Shown here in pieces: positions 1 through 8,932 of a stretch of 43,046 bases of DNA. A program made the position numbers and the translations under genes. Origin of the DNA: Planctomycetaceae bacterium (GTDB taxonomy: Bacteria > Planctomycetota > Planctomycetia > Planctomycetales > Planctomycetaceae). Every line of letters starts with the position of its first letter. Position 1 is the stretch's first letter. A model generated the notes under the pieces. That model ran no database searches, was not told where the DNA came from, and saw nothing but the letters and a program-made list of their open reading frames with translations. The stretch is from assembly GCA_002722955.1 (NCBI GenBank), contig PBMZ01000156.1, positions 1-43,046 of the forward strand, given 5' to 3'.

Positions 1-75
1 GAGGCTCTCTGATGACCAGCTTTGAGAGCCGTGAGCGAACTGGCGGGTCGGCCTGAGTTCGCGGAATTGGAAAAG

Positions 76-149
76 CACGCCCAGCAGGACTCGAACCTGC
101 GACCTTCGGTTTAGGAAACCGACGCTCTATCCGGCTGAGCTATGGGCGC
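76..149 (-). tRNA. tRNA-Arg, anticodon CCU
   Basis: The reverse strand folds as a complete 74-nt cloverleaf. The 7-bp acceptor stem (GCGCCCA with TGGGCGT) includes one terminal G-T pair. The D arm is closed by GCTC/GAGC, and the anticodon stem TCGGT/ACCGA holds the loop TTCCTAA. The T arm is GCAGG/CCTGC around TTCGAGT. Loop positions 34-36 read CCT, which decodes AGG (arginine). CCA is not encoded: the discriminator is G and the next bases are CTT. The gene stands alone, downstream of the oxidoreductase on the same strand, with its own likely promoter. Confidence 0.95.
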
Positions 150-182
150 TTGAATGATGGTTTTCCGCGTTTCTTGAATGCC

Positions 183-212
183 AGTGTAGCACTCGGGATC
201 TTGCCACCGCAA
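183..212 (-). promoter_or_regulatory. putative sigma-70 promoter of the tRNA-Arg gene
   Basis: On the reverse strand a TTGCGG box (207-212) is followed after 18 bases by TACACT (183-188). The -10 box ends about 33 bases before the tRNA 5' end, giving a short 5' leader that RNase P would remove. The call rests on box match and spacing only. Confidence 0.45.
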
Positions 213-251
213 TCGGATAGAAGGCGGAAGATGGCGACGATGGTTGTCTCT

Positions 252-1292
252 TTAACCGTCGATTTCAACGGTCTTCCCCGACTCAGCGGCTGAGTAAATC
301 CCGAAGACAGTTTGCAGTGCTCGCAGGCTGTGAGCACTACTGATGGGTGGATCGGTCATTTCGGCACAAGCTTTGACGGCCCGGCTGACGAATGGGGTGT
401 AGCCGCGTGGGGATTTGGAGCCCTTGAAAGTTTGGATTTGACCGGCGCCCTCTCCCTTTCGACTGTACCAGTGCAAGGGCTCGTCTTTCATCGATTCGAG
501 ATGCAGCCAGCCGTGTGATCCCCAGATTTTGATGTGCGAGTGATAGCCGCGATCGAGGTAATAGCCTGACGTCACCGTTCCAAGCATGCCGTTGTCGAAC
601 TTCAGTGCGGCGGTGGCGGAGTCCTCGACATCGATAGGTTGGCCTCCGATGTTCGTCGTGAAGCCAGCAGCGCTTTCGATGTTTGTATCGGTGACATACA
701 TGGCCAGATCAAGCCAGTGGATGCCCAGCCAAATCAAGTGCCCGCCACCAGCACGCGACTTTTGCGCATACCATTGCTTGCGGTAACTCGCGTTGGTCAA
801 TCGTGTTTGATCAGCAATGAGGTGCATTTCCAAACCGTACAACTTGCCGATTTGACCGGAACCGATGATCTTCTTCGCCGCCACGATCTCGGGGTTTAGT
901 CGGTTGGCCAATGCCAACATCAGGTGACGATGCTTGCTGTCAGCTTTCTTGACCAGCGGCTCGAAGTCGGCTGCCGAAAGGCAACCGGGCTTCTCGGCAA
1001 ACACATGGCATTCCGCTTCCAATGCATCGTTAAGGACCGGCGGTGCCAACTTGGCTTCATAGGTGACCAAAGCCATCGCTGGTTTTTCCTCGGCCAAGAG
1101 CTGGCGATGATCGCGGCTCGTGCGAGTCAGCTTGTCGCCCAGTACTTTCTTAGCGGGCTCATTCCATCGGCCGTCGGGGTCGGCCAGCACGACTTCTGAA
1201 CAAGCGTCCGCGGCAGCCAGTCCATTCAAGTAAGCCGCAACGTGCGCGCCGCCTGCGTGCGTCAACAGTGCTACTTTGATTTTCTTCGGCAT
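252..1292 (-). CDS. Gfo/Idh/MocA family NAD(P)-dependent oxidoreductase
   Basis: This 346-residue protein has the length and layout of the Gfo/Idh/MocA family, whose members oxidise or reduce sugars and related polyols with a tightly bound nicotinamide cofactor. The N-terminus (KKIKVALLTHAGGAHVAAYL) is a Rossmann beta-alpha-beta start, although the usual GxGxxG is altered. The family motif EKPGCLS lies near residue 100. The motif GGGHLIWLGIHWLDL near residue 185 matches the conserved substrate-side helix with its catalytic-type His. The start has GAGG a few bases upstream. It is the last protein gene of a minus-strand run with alaS, about 80 bases downstream of it. The substrate cannot be told from sequence. 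Cytosolic; no signal peptide. Confidence 0.9.
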   Translation of the reverse strand: MPKKIKVALLTHAGGAHVAAYLNGLAAADACSEVVLADPDGRWNEPAKKVLGDKLTRTSRDHRQLLAEEKPAMALVTYEAKLAPPVLNDALEAECHVFAEKPGCLSAADFEPLVKKADSKHRHLMLALANRLNPEIVAAKKIIGSGQIGKLYGLEMHLIADQTRLTNASYRKQWYAQKSRAGGGHLIWLGIHWLDLAMYVTDTNIESAAGFTTNIGGQPIDVEDSATAALKFDNGMLGTVTSGYYLDRGYHSHIKIWGSHGWLHLESMKDEPLHWYSRKGEGAGQIQTFKGSKSPRGYTPFVSRAVKACAEMTDPPISSAHSLRALQTVFGIYSAAESGKTVEIDG

Positions 1293-1372
1293 TGTGAGTC
1301 CTCGTCAGTCACTACTTCGTTTAACGTGCCGCCGTCGCCTCTAGGTAGCGGAACTGTTAAGCACCAGCGGGA

Positions 1373-3988
1373 TCATCCGCCGATTTGTTGACGGTAGCAG
1401 TCAGCTGCTGCTGTCAGTGCTTCGGGCAACTTGTCCGGATTCTTGCCGCCGGCTTCCGCCATGTCGGGACGTCCGCCGCCACCGCCACCGACGAGTTTTG
1501 CGGCGGCTCGAATGCAGTCCGAAGCGTTCATGCCACGGCCAACAAGGCTCTTGGTAACCGCAGCGGTTAAGGCAACTTTGCCTTCAATCGACGCGCCGAC
1601 CAAGATGGCGGCTGAGTCGGTTTTGGCTCGCAATTGATCCATGAAGTCACGCAATGATTCACGCGTTTGATTCTCGGCCAAGAACGTGATGATCTTGACG
1701 CCATCGACTTCCTCGGCATTGGCGATCAAATCGTCGATTTGTCCGGCGATTGATTCCGTGCTGCGTTTGGCCAGATCGCGTTTGGCATCGCGCAGCTCGT
1801 CTTGCAAGGCGGCGACTCGGCGGGGCAAGTCTTCCGGTTGCGGGGTCTTCAACAACACGACCAATTCCTTGAGCAAGTTCTCGGTCTCACGAATCTTCTC
1901 TAAGGCCTTCGGTCCCGTCAGCGCCGTGATTCGGCGAACGCCTTTCTGTACGGGTTCGTCGGTCATGATCTTGCAGAAACCGATTTGGCCCGTGTTGGAC
2001 ACATGCGTGCCACCGCACAGCTCCGTGCTGAAGTCGGCCATCTGGACAACTCGCACGCGGTCTGGGTACTTCTCGCCGAACAGTGCCATGGCACCGGCGG
2101 ACTTGGCGGATTCCAAATCCATCAGCTCGGTGGCCACATCGGCGCCGTCGGCAATGCGTTGATTGATGATGTCTTCGACTTGGTTGAGTTCCTCGCGCGT
2201 CAAAGCTTGCTTGTGGGAAAAGTCGAATCGCAAGGCATCGTCTTCAACCTTTGATCCGCGCTGTGTGGCCTTGCCGCCGATGGTCTCATGCAACGCATGA
2301 TGCAAGATGTGTGTTGCCGAGTGGGCTCGCCTTAAGCCGGCACGTTTGGTCAAGTTGATCGACGTCTTGATGGCAGTGCCAACACCAGCGGAACCTGACG
2401 TTGCATGACCGAGATGGATGATCATTTGACCGTCCTTCTTCGTGTCGGCAACGTTGAACTCGAAACCGTCGCCTGCGATCGTGCCCGTATCGCCAACCTG
2501 CCCGCCGGCCTCTCCATAGAAAGGTGTTTGGTTTAGCACTAAGCCGACCGTGCCGCTGCTGGCATCGACTGACTCGGCCAACTCGCCGTCTTTGGTAATG
2601 CCGACGATCTGTCCATCGGCGGCATCGTCGAAGTAGCCCAGGAACTCGGTGTCGCCGTGATCGTTGCGAAGAATGTCGATGGGACCGGCCGCCATGACGC
2701 CCTCGAAACCGCCTTTGTTGCTGATCTCTTTGTGCTTGTCGATCAAAACCTTGAAGCCCGGCAAGTCGACCGTCAACTCGTTACGGGCGGCCATAGCTTC
2801 AGTCAACTCGATCAAGAACCCGTCTTGCGTATGCAAGTTAAAGGCGTCTTTGGCGGAGACCATGTTCGAGCCGCTCGATTTGGCGGACTCAACACATTTG
2901 TTGAAACGCGACAGGCCGCGATCGACGACGTCTAAGAACTGTGACTCTTCCTCTTGAATGGTTTGCTGTACAGACTCGACCGTGTCAGCGATTTCGGGAT
3001 AGGCGGCTTTCATCACATCGACGATGGCTGGAACCAGTTCGTGTAAGAACGGGTCGGTTCTGCCCAACAGGAAGCCCTCCAAAGAGGCCCGCCGCAGCAA
3101 CTGGCGGACGATGTAGTTTTCCTTTTCGCTATCCGGCATCACTCCCTCATGAATGCAGAAGGTGATGGCGCGAACGTGGTCGGCGATGCGGCGGAGCGGG
3201 CGTCCTTGCGGAGCGTCGAAGTCGTACTTGACCCCAACGATGTCGGCAGCGGCAAGACACAACGGCTTCAGAATGTCGATCTCGAAATTGCTTTCGAAGC
3301 CTTGCAGTACGGCGGCCGTTCGCTCGAGCCCCATGCCGGTGTCGATGTTCTTCTTGGGCAAGGGCCGCAAGTTATCCGGGGGATCACCAACGCGATTGAA
3401 TTGTGTAAAGACAAGGTTCCAAATCTCAACCTCTTTGCCACTGTCGGGGTTGTAGAAGATCTCGCTGCACGGACCGCAGACGCCGTCCGGGCCGTCTGAC
3501 GGAGCACCGGCGGGCCAGAAGTTCTCGTGTTCGTTATCGCGACGGATGCGGTCGGCCGAGAGTTTGATCTCGTCGTGCCAGATGTTGTAGGCCTCGTCAT
3601 CATCCAGATAAACCGTCACTGTCAAACGGTCGGCGTCGAGACCGAGCCACTCTTTTTGCGTCAAGAATTCCCAGGCCCAATGAATGGCTTCACGCTTGAA
3701 GTAGTCGCCAAAGGAAAAGTTTCCGAGCATCTCGAAAAACGTATGGTGATATGCGGTGACGCCGACGTTGCCGATGTCGCCGGTGCGTAGACATTTTTGA
3801 CACGTTGTGGCCCGCGAGAACTCGAGTTTGCCGATGCCAAGGAACTGGTTCTTGAACTGATTCATGCCAGCCGGCGTGAACAGGACGGTGTCGTCGTTTT
3901 TGGGGATTAGCACGTCACTGGGACGGCGGACGCAGCCTTTTGACTCGAAGAATGAGAGGTATTTTTCGCGAAGTTCGTTTGTTTTCAT
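1373..3988 (-). CDS. alaS: alanyl-tRNA synthetase
   Basis: It charges tRNA-Ala with alanine and edits mischarged Ser/Gly. I chose the start at 3988 ([19 protein letters not shown]), giving 871 residues, the usual bacterial length. The frame stays open to 4111, but those extra 41 residues are basic, do not resemble the family and have no motif. Domains in order: class II catalytic core from residue 1 with [12 protein letters not shown] near 38-49 and the motif-3 segment [13 protein letters not shown] near 218-230; editing domain with zinc ligands HSATH (556-560) and CGGTH (658-662); a coiled linker; and a C-Ala domain with a glycine run and DMAEAGG at the end. All key residues are present. No strong Shine-Dalgarno sequence is visible before 3988. 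Confidence 0.96.
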   Translation of the reverse strand: MKTNELREKYLSFFESKGCVRRPSDVLIPKNDDTVLFTPAGMNQFKNQFLGIGKLEFSRATTCQKCLRTGDIGNVGVTAYHHTFFEMLGNFSFGDYFKREAIHWAWEFLTQKEWLGLDADRLTVTVYLDDDEAYNIWHDEIKLSADRIRRDNEHENFWPAGAPSDGPDGVCGPCSEIFYNPDSGKEVEIWNLVFTQFNRVGDPPDNLRPLPKKNIDTGMGLERTAAVLQGFESNFEIDILKPLCLAAADIVGVKYDFDAPQGRPLRRIADHVRAITFCIHEGVMPDSEKENYIVRQLLRRASLEGFLLGRTDPFLHELVPAIVDVMKAAYPEIADTVESVQQTIQEEESQFLDVVDRGLSRFNKCVESAKSSGSNMVSAKDAFNLHTQDGFLIELTEAMAARNELTVDLPGFKVLIDKHKEISNKGGFEGVMAAGPIDILRNDHGDTEFLGYFDDAADGQIVGITKDGELAESVDASSGTVGLVLNQTPFYGEAGGQVGDTGTIAGDGFEFNVADTKKDGQMIIHLGHATSGSAGVGTAIKTSINLTKRAGLRRAHSATHILHHALHETIGGKATQRGSKVEDDALRFDFSHKQALTREELNQVEDIINQRIADGADVATELMDLESAKSAGAMALFGEKYPDRVRVVQMADFSTELCGGTHVSNTGQIGFCKIMTDEPVQKGVRRITALTGPKALEKIRETENLLKELVVLLKTPQPEDLPRRVAALQDELRDAKRDLAKRSTESIAGQIDDLIANAEEVDGVKIITFLAENQTRESLRDFMDQLRAKTDSAAILVGASIEGKVALTAAVTKSLVGRGMNASDCIRAAAKLVGGGGGGRPDMAEAGGKNPDKLPEALTAAADCYRQQIGG

Positions 3989-4140
3989 GACACAGACCGT
4001 GGGACGTTGCCCGGTTGTTTTGAGGTGATTTTTTCGAAGTGGCCACTGTATTCGTTTGGCCCTGGACTCTGCAACTCTTGCGGGAATCCGTGTCGATTCG
4101 GGTACGCTCAAGGATTTGGTTTTGTTGCGACAAGCGGTTC

Positions 4141-4189
4141 ATCGTACCCCGACGCGTGAGCGTCCCTCGCCGACGCGTCGGGGTACGAT
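4141..4189. repeat. inverted repeat, family A (ACGCGTGAGCG type), short copy
   Basis: Arms of 16 bp (4141-4156 and 4174-4189) are perfect reverse complements around a 17-base loop. The left arm and loop contain CCCGACGCGTGAGCG followed by a CCCTCGC segment, the core shared with the larger hairpins at 27277-27384 and 28477-28576. It lies between the divergently oriented alaS and the plus-strand hypothetical gene. The rest of 3989-4389 holds no gene I can support. Confidence 0.8.
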
Positions 4190-4214
4190 CTGCTACCCAG
4201 ATTGACAAGAATCC

Positions 4215-5153
4215 ATGAGCGCACCCTTCGTTTCTGGGAATTTTTCGAGCAATTCAGCATCGAAAGTGGTTAGGATCCAATGGGCCACGATCTTGGACGC
4301 GGAGGCTGCGGGCACTGAAGCGTCGCTCCTTACGGTAACCGACGCAAGCTGGAAGCGTACGCCACAGCCCCCCAGACAAGGAAATCGCCATGCTCGACTC
4401 GCTGACTCGATTGAAGGCCCACTGGTTCGTTGTCATCGCCTTAGTCCCAAACGTGGGCTGCGGATAGAACCAGAACACTCAGACAGAAACCGCCTCCTTG
4501 GCGATTGGAAAGTCGTATCAGCAAAGGTTGATGGCAAAACCGCCGATGGCTGGGACCATTCGATCATCACGTTCGAACGAGGTGCTCAAAATGCTGGAAT
4601 CGTCATCAAGCTGATCGGAAAGTCCGTGTTGCCGGCCAAGGGCAAATGGGTCTACTTCCGTAGCCTGATGATTTCAGACGACGCGACTCCATTACAGATC
4701 GACGACGACAAGAAAGTCAGCGAGTTAACGCTCCCCGAGTCAACATCACCGGACCGCTTGATCGAACGCATCGAGGACAAGTTGCCCAAAGGCTGGACGG
4801 TTTCCACCTTCGGCCCGTTCGCACTGGTTCGCCGGACCGAGCAAGTGGCCTTAGAGCAAAAGATCGATCCCAACGCCCTCCGCGCCGCCAAAGCGGTCCC
4901 CGCCGATGGTATCGAACGTTCCAAGCGTCACTTCGAGCTGCTTTTGAAGTTCGACTCCAAGTCCAGATACAACCGAATTCTTGCCCAAAGAGCGTCATTA
5001 CCCAAAGACCTCACGCACGAAGTGACCAGAACAGCCAATTATGCCATTCAGATGACTCGGCGAGTCCCCGGGCGCGCGGAATTTGCTGACGAAAAAGTAA
5101 AGGCTGAGTGCGACGACGTTGTGAAACTGGTCCGCAATTCCTTGCGGAAGTAG
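4215..5153 (+). CDS. hypothetical protein, probable lipoprotein with a disrupted N-terminus
   Basis: The frame is open for 312 residues, but only the part from about residue 90 looks like protein. There, RLLGDWKVVSAKVDGKTADG resembles the start of the planctomycete domain known as TIGR03067 (recalled, not searched), followed by a mixed alpha/beta region rich in Lys, Asp and Glu to the end. The first 85 or so residues have no recognisable character. A better N-terminus lies in the +1 frame at 4390 (separate entry), so the true gene was probably about 4390-5153 with a frameshift near 4460. Function unknown. Alternatively a shorter intact protein starts inside this frame; there is no in-frame ATG with a good ribosome site to support that. 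Confidence 0.5.
   Translation: MSAPFVSGNFSSNSASKVVRIQWATILDAEAAGTEASLLTVTDASWKRTPQPPRQGNRHARLADSIEGPLVRCHRLSPKRGLRIEPEHSDRNRLLGDWKVVSAKVDGKTADGWDHSIITFERGAQNAGIVIKLIGKSVLPAKGKWVYFRSLMISDDATPLQIDDDKKVSELTLPESTSPDRLIERIEDKLPKGWTVSTFGPFALVRRTEQVALEQKIDPNALRAAKAVPADGIERSKRHFELLLKFDSKSRYNRILAQRASLPKDLTHEVTRTANYAIQMTRRVPGRAEFADEKVKAECDDVVKLVRNSLRK
4390..4467 (+). pseudogene. out-of-frame lipoprotein signal peptide of the 4215-5153 gene
   Basis: ATG at 4390 is preceded by AAGGA at a normal 7-8 base spacing. It reads 25 codons ending in TAG at 4465: a basic start (MLDSLTRLKAH), a hydrophobic stretch (WFVVIALVPNV) and GCG, which looks like a lipoprotein signal with Cys at residue 24. The following mature-looking sequence continues in the next frame. 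This suggests an indel near 4460, either a real mutation or a sequence error. Confidence 0.45.
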
Positions 5154-5687
5154 ATCGCTGATTCTTGTCTTTCGAGTGTCCGCATGCGGCACCTTACCGA
5201 TGTCCGCAACCTGCACCTGTAAATAAGACCACATCAACATAGTGTGGTTTGAAAGAATTCAACCGCAAAATGTTCCATTTGCTTTACAACTGGTTTTCGT
5301 TCTCCTAATATCCCGCACCGTTTGAAAATCACGATTATCGTGATGCTCAAACTGTTACATCGTCGGATTTGGAGGATCCAATTGCCGACACGGAACCAAT
5401 GGACTGGTTTCGAAGGGGGAAAGTGGAAAGGATTCCAATTCACCGTTCCCACGTGTCAGCTCGTGCTTGAGCGTGTTCTATCGCGTGGAAATGATGGCCT
5501 TGGCTGCCCTTGCGCCTTCACTCTTTTGGTGCTCTTCCGTTTTGGTTCACATTTTTGGAACCCACTGGCAAGGATGCCAGTCTGCCCCGTTCATGAAGCA
5601 GCTATAAGCGAGTTTTCTGTGCGTCGATCGTACGCCTCGATTGATGACCGAGTACTGCTTCACGTGTCACTATGAAAGGAATCTAAG
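5154..5687. other. 534-base intergenic region without a supportable gene
   Basis: A 117-codon open frame spans most of it, but the translation has no domain, no ribosome site and mixed composition, so I do not call it. It contains a perfect 8-bp palindrome with a single central base (5328-5344) and ends with the ribosome site of the amidotransferase-like gene. Confidence 0.5.
5328..5344. promoter_or_regulatory. 17-base palindrome, possible operator
   Basis: ATCACGAT and ATCGTGAT are perfect inverted copies around one T, with a weaker outer TTTGA/TCAAA pair. The short dyad with AT-rich flanks is typical of a dimeric repressor site, but it lies about 345 bases upstream of the next gene. Function is a guess. 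Confidence 0.25.
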
Positions 5688-6464
5688 ATGAGTGACAAGC
5701 CCCGCATCGGAATCAATGGCGATTTTCGACCAGCCAAGAAAGACGCGTTTCCTCTAAGCTGGTTTCACACGGGTTACTACGATTGCATTACCGCAGCCAA
5801 ACCCGGCGGCCTGCCCATGTTGATTCCGCCGCTTGCCGATGACGACGACTTGCAACAATACCTGGAAATGCTCGACGGCGTGGTATTGACGGGTTGCAAC
5901 TTCGACCTGGATCCCATTCGCTTGGGACTTGAGCGTCACCCGGCGACTCGAAACATGCCAATCCGCCGCGAAGACTTTGACCGCCGAATCGCAACCTTGG
6001 CCGTTGAGATGCGATTGCCGATATTGGCGATCGGCAGCGGCATGCAAACCTTAAACGTCGTCTGCGGCGGCACGCTGTTTCAGCACATCCCTGAGGACAT
6101 CCAACGACCGCTGTTGCATCGCGACCCCGTCGAGACAACCTTGCGACACGTGTTGGACATCGTTCCGGGAACTAGAGTCGACACGATCTATGGGCCTGGC
6201 GAGATCCGCGTCAACAGCCAACACCACATGGCGATCGACCAGCTTGCCGACCTGTTCCGCGTCTCGGCAACTTGCCCGGACGGCGTCATCGAAGCGTACG
6301 AGTCAATCGATGAGTACTGGTTCTGCCTTGGAGTTCAATGGCATCCAGAAAACGAAACCTCATCAGCGTTGGACATGCAAGTCTTCGAGACATTCCTGGA
6401 AGCCTGCGTGCAGTCTCAAGGAAGCAACCGTAAGTCGACCGCAATGGCCAGGAAGGCCGCATAA
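5688..6464 (+). CDS. peptidase C26 / class I amidotransferase-like protein lacking the nucleophile Cys
   Basis: The 258 residues match gamma-glutamyl-gamma-aminobutyrate hydrolase (PuuD-like) proteins, which use a Cys-His-Glu triad to cleave gamma-glutamyl amides. Family landmarks are the N-terminal RIGINGDFR, the DGVVLTGCNFDLDP segment (normally LTGGxDxxP), PILAIGSGMQTLNV, and the C-terminal GVQWHPE with His219 and Glu221. In active enzymes the third block reads GICRGMQ. Here the Cys is Gly116 and the Arg is Ser117, so hydrolysis by the normal mechanism should be lost. The ATG has AAGGA nine bases upstream. It is followed by a hairpin and then a secreted peptidase gene on the same strand. 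Cytosolic. It may be a binding or regulatory paralogue. Confidence 0.85.
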   Translation: MSDKPRIGINGDFRPAKKDAFPLSWFHTGYYDCITAAKPGGLPMLIPPLADDDDLQQYLEMLDGVVLTGCNFDLDPIRLGLERHPATRNMPIRREDFDRRIATLAVEMRLPILAIGSGMQTLNVVCGGTLFQHIPEDIQRPLLHRDPVETTLRHVLDIVPGTRVDTIYGPGEIRVNSQHHMAIDQLADLFRVSATCPDGVIEAYESIDEYWFCLGVQWHPENETSSALDMQVFETFLEACVQSQGSNRKSTAMARKAA

Positions 6465-6482
6465 GCGCGTCGATTTGTTGGT

Positions 6483-6512
6483 GTAGTCCCGCGAATGGAA
6501 TCGCGGGGCTAC
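6483..6512. repeat. short hairpin, family B (GTAGTCCCGCGA type)
   Basis: The 12-base arms 6483-6494 and 6501-6512 pair with one G-T wobble around a 6-base loop. The sequence is related to the longer hairpins at 7351-7404 and 34466-34519 (GTGGnCCnGCGA core). It sits 18 bases after the amidotransferase-like stop codon, so it may also act as a terminator, although no T run follows. Confidence 0.6.
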
Positions 6513-6527
6513 TGAGGCAAGGATGCC

Positions 6528-7259
6528 ATGCAATTCGTTGTTCTACTTGCGTCGTTGCTCGGCGGCGACAATGTTGCGCTTGCAGCGGGCGATCACTTCA
6601 GCGTGTACGCAAGCACGCAGTCAGTTGCCGATGCCGTGTTGCAAGACGCCGAGACCGCTGCCAAACAAATCTCGCAAGAGTTGTTTGGCAAGGACTCGCA
6701 ATTCGAACTATCGCGCACAATCATCTATGTGCGACCGGGATCCGATGAGGATTACGGCAAGTCCGTCCTGCGATCATCTAAACGTGAAGCCAACATCGTG
6801 TGGCTGTATACGATTGATACATTGCCCGAAGAGTCAACGATGCGGCACGAGCTGGTTCATTGTGCGCTCGCCTCAAGATTCCGGGGCAAGCTTCCGACTT
6901 TCATCCATGAAGGCTTGGCAGCTAAGTACGACGCTGGCGTGCGACGCCGCATCCAGTCACAGATGGTCGATAAGCTTGCCCGCACGAAACGCTGGGTCGC
7001 TTTGAGCGAACTAATGAAGAGCGAGCAATTCGATCTGAGCGACGCTCGCCAATACGCGACTTCGATGGCATTCGTTCAGTTTTTGTTATCCGAAGGCGAT
7101 CAACAAAAACTGTTTCAGTTTGGAGTGTCCGGCAACACGTCAAGAAATTGGACATCAGCACTTGCCGACGCTTACGACATTCCGAGCATCAACAATCTTG
7201 AGCAACGATTTCATCGCTGGACTCGCCAGCATCTAATCGCCGCGCGACCGAATCGATAA
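6528..7259 (+). CDS. secreted gluzincin-type (MA-like) zinc peptidase
   Basis: The 243-residue protein starts with a short signal-like stretch (MQFVVLLASLLGGDNVALAA). Its core carries HELVH (107-111), the HExxH zinc site, followed 17 residues later by IHEGLA with Glu128 as the likely third ligand, the arrangement of the peptidase-MA-like family. Basic and aromatic residues fill the C-terminal third, with no further domain recognised. AAGGA lies eight bases before the ATG; a second ATG at 6523 is out of frame. The upstream hairpin separates it from the amidotransferase-like gene, and a GC hairpin at 7286-7321 ends it. Substrate unknown. Such domains often act on cell-wall or surface proteins (inference). 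Confidence 0.7.
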   Translation: MQFVVLLASLLGGDNVALAAGDHFSVYASTQSVADAVLQDAETAAKQISQELFGKDSQFELSRTIIYVRPGSDEDYGKSVLRSSKREANIVWLYTIDTLPEESTMRHELVHCALASRFRGKLPTFIHEGLAAKYDAGVRRRIQSQMVDKLARTKRWVALSELMKSEQFDLSDARQYATSMAFVQFLLSEGDQQKLFQFGVSGNTSRNWTSALADAYDIPSINNLEQRFHRWTRQHLIAARPNR

Positions 7260-7285
7260 AAGTCATCGATCGACAAGACGAAGAA

Positions 7286-7321
7286 ACGGCTCGGCAGGAA
7301 TTTTATCTCCCACCGAGCCGT
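7286..7321 (+). terminator. hairpin after the HExxH peptidase gene
   Basis: The arms ACGGCTCGG (7286-7294) and CCGAGCCGT (7313-7321) are perfect over 9 bp around an 18-base loop, 26 bases after the stop codon. No clear T run follows, so termination is likely but not certain. Confidence 0.5.
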
Positions 7322-7350
7322 GCTCTCAACACGCCTCCCCGAAGCGGTTT

Positions 7351-7404
7351 GTGGTCCTGCGACTCCGCTCGCAGGACGTCCCGCGAACGGCGTCGCGGAA
7401 CCAC
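7351..7404. repeat. family B hairpin, diverged long copy
   Basis: Starts GTGGTCCTGCGACTCCGC and ends GTCGCGGAACCAC. The arms pair end to end with four mismatches, and the left and right halves each also form a small hairpin (CCTGCGA/TCGCAGG and CCGCGA/TCGCGG), so a three-way shape is possible. About 80 percent like the copy at 34466-34519. Confidence 0.65.
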
Positions 7405-7431
7405 GAGAAAATTACAGCCCCGAAGCTGGTG

Positions 7432-7962
7432 TTACTCGAACATGTCGTTGTTGGTGAAAGCTTCGTCGACGGCTTGCAGGTAGAGTTGCTCGGCGATGAC
7501 TTCTCCAAAGCGGCAGGCGGCGTTCCAGTTTTCGGCGGTGATGATCATTCCGTCGACGATTACGTCATCGGTTCGTGTTGTTGGGTCGCCGACTGAGCCG
7601 GAGGGTACATGGGTCGCTCCGTTGGATTCGACCAGGGAGCGGCTGGTGTACCATTGGCCGTTGGCTCTTGGGATGAATTCGCTGAAGGCTGAAACGGTGC
7701 GGCCTTCCAGCAGGCTGTTGCCGTCGTGGTCTCGCATTGTTGACAGAGCGGTGACGCCATTGCAGATGGCGGTTACGAATTTGCCTTGGTCGCGGAAGTC
7801 GTTGACCAAGTCATTCGTGGCTTGGCGAGTTTCGGGGTCGCCGTCGTAGATATCTTGGTCGAAGTCATAAGGCACGTCGAAGCCAATCGCGAGGGCCCCC
7901 AAACCGCCGACGATGACGACGGTCGAGTAATCCGATGCGTCCGCGTTGGTTCGTTCCCGCAG
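7432..7962 (-). pseudogene. N-terminally truncated DJ-1/PfpI (class I amidotransferase-like) domain
   Basis: Reading on the minus strand from 7962, the frame gives DASDYSTVVIVGGLGA, the strand and GG turn of DJ-1/PfpI proteins. It continues through GKFVTAICNGVTALSTM with the nucleophile-elbow Cys and ends IAEQLYLQAVDEAFTNNDMFE. The first 40-60 residues of a complete domain are missing: upstream the frame hits TGA at 7963-7965, and the G8-like sequence takes over in another frame. The only in-frame start is a TTG at 7902, inside the domain. I read this as the tail of a larger protein, possibly a multidomain extracellular one, brought next to the G8 remnant by deletion. It could be weakly expressed, but not as a complete enzyme. 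Confidence 0.65.
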
Positions 7963-8932
7963 TCAGCACTCCATCGATCTCGCGAGCATCGTTGGCGACC
8001 TCGTTCTTATTAGTTCGCCCCAAGCCATAGAAGCCCGCGTTCTGAACCGACTGACCTTGCTCGTGCATCATCATAAAGTGGCCGCGAAGTGGGATTGGCG
8101 TGTCGATGCCAAGTTCACTGGCGACTCGAACGTTACGCGTTAAGTTGGCGACGCGAATTTGCAGGTCGTACTCATCAAAGCCTTCCGGCGTCGTGTGATC
8201 GAATCGCAAGACCGTGTTGTCGCCGCTGGTGATGTCGTTGTTCGTGAACTCGACGGTGTTGCCATTGATGGCGGTGATCGTCAGCACTTCGTCTTCGTAG
8301 CGAGTCTTGTCCTCGTCCGATCCATCTTGGTTGTGGTTCGTTCCGTGCAAGACAATCGTATCGCCAACTTGCCAACCTTGCGGCGTGGTCATTCCGTCAG
8401 GCAAGGCCAGCGTTAACTGATTGTCGCCCGCCATCGCATTACCGGCGATGGCCACATGGCCGAGCTTATCAGCGCCATGAATGCGAACCGGCCCGTTGGT
8501 AACGATTCCGCGCGTGATTTGTCGCACATCCCAGTCCGTGTCGATCTCGCCATCCGCGGCAATGATGACTTCCGCCGTGACGCCGGCTTGAACAGGATTC
8601 TCTTCCGTACCGATTTCGAGTGTCGCGTTGTCAGTCGTCACCAAAGTATCAACCGTCATCCGCTTATCAGCGTCCGTCGAGAATCGCAACACACCGTCCA
8701 CTCGAACCCAGTACAACCGCGCGTCGCTGACAACATCGAATTCGACAATTCAATCTTCCGTGATCAAAACGCGAGCACCGTCACCGAGAATCTCGCCGCC
8801 AACCCATGTCGCGGGATCGGACCAAGGACCGCTTTGAGCCACAACATGCGTCGCGTCAGCATGAGGAAACAACTCGTAAAGCGATGCATGGCGACCCGCA
8901 TGCTCGCCGCCATGCACATTGCTTAACAACAT
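7932..8932 (-). pseudogene. broken G8-domain (CEMIP/TMEM2-like) protein gene
   Basis: Two open stretches lie in one frame: 8932 to 8753 and 8749 to about 7932, separated only by TGA at 8750-8752. The first carries the G8 opening SGPWSDPATWVGGEILGDGARV. After the stop, IVEFDVVSDARLYWVRVDGVLRF continues the domain, then strands rich in Asn and Asp, a segment GWQVGDTIVL, and GHFMMMHEQGQSVQNAGFYGLGRTNK. At TNQRGR, where intact relatives go on, the frame turns into an Arg-rich nonsense tail. A CGA-to-TGA change would explain the stop. The start ATG directly touches the TAA of the L,D-transpeptidase gene, so the 5' end is probably also lost. G8 proteins are extracellular and bind or cut polysaccharides. 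Confidence 0.7.

Noticed and set aside
1..75. Terminator for the tRNA gene (7-bp hairpin at 3-30)
   Set aside because: The stem is short and no T run follows on the minus strand. Nothing else in this stretch can be supported.
3989..4111. 41-residue N-terminal extension of alaS
   Set aside because: Basic, motif-free and absent from the family. [14 protein letters not shown] at 3988 is the standard alanyl-tRNA synthetase start.
5322..5675. 117-codon open frame upstream of the amidotransferase-like gene
   Set aside because: No ribosome site, no recognisable domain and odd composition (many Arg, Trp, Cys). It spans a palindrome and reads as chance.
7351..7404. Insertion sequence ends
   Set aside because: No transposase or target duplication is visible next to any of the hairpins; they look like small non-coding repeats.
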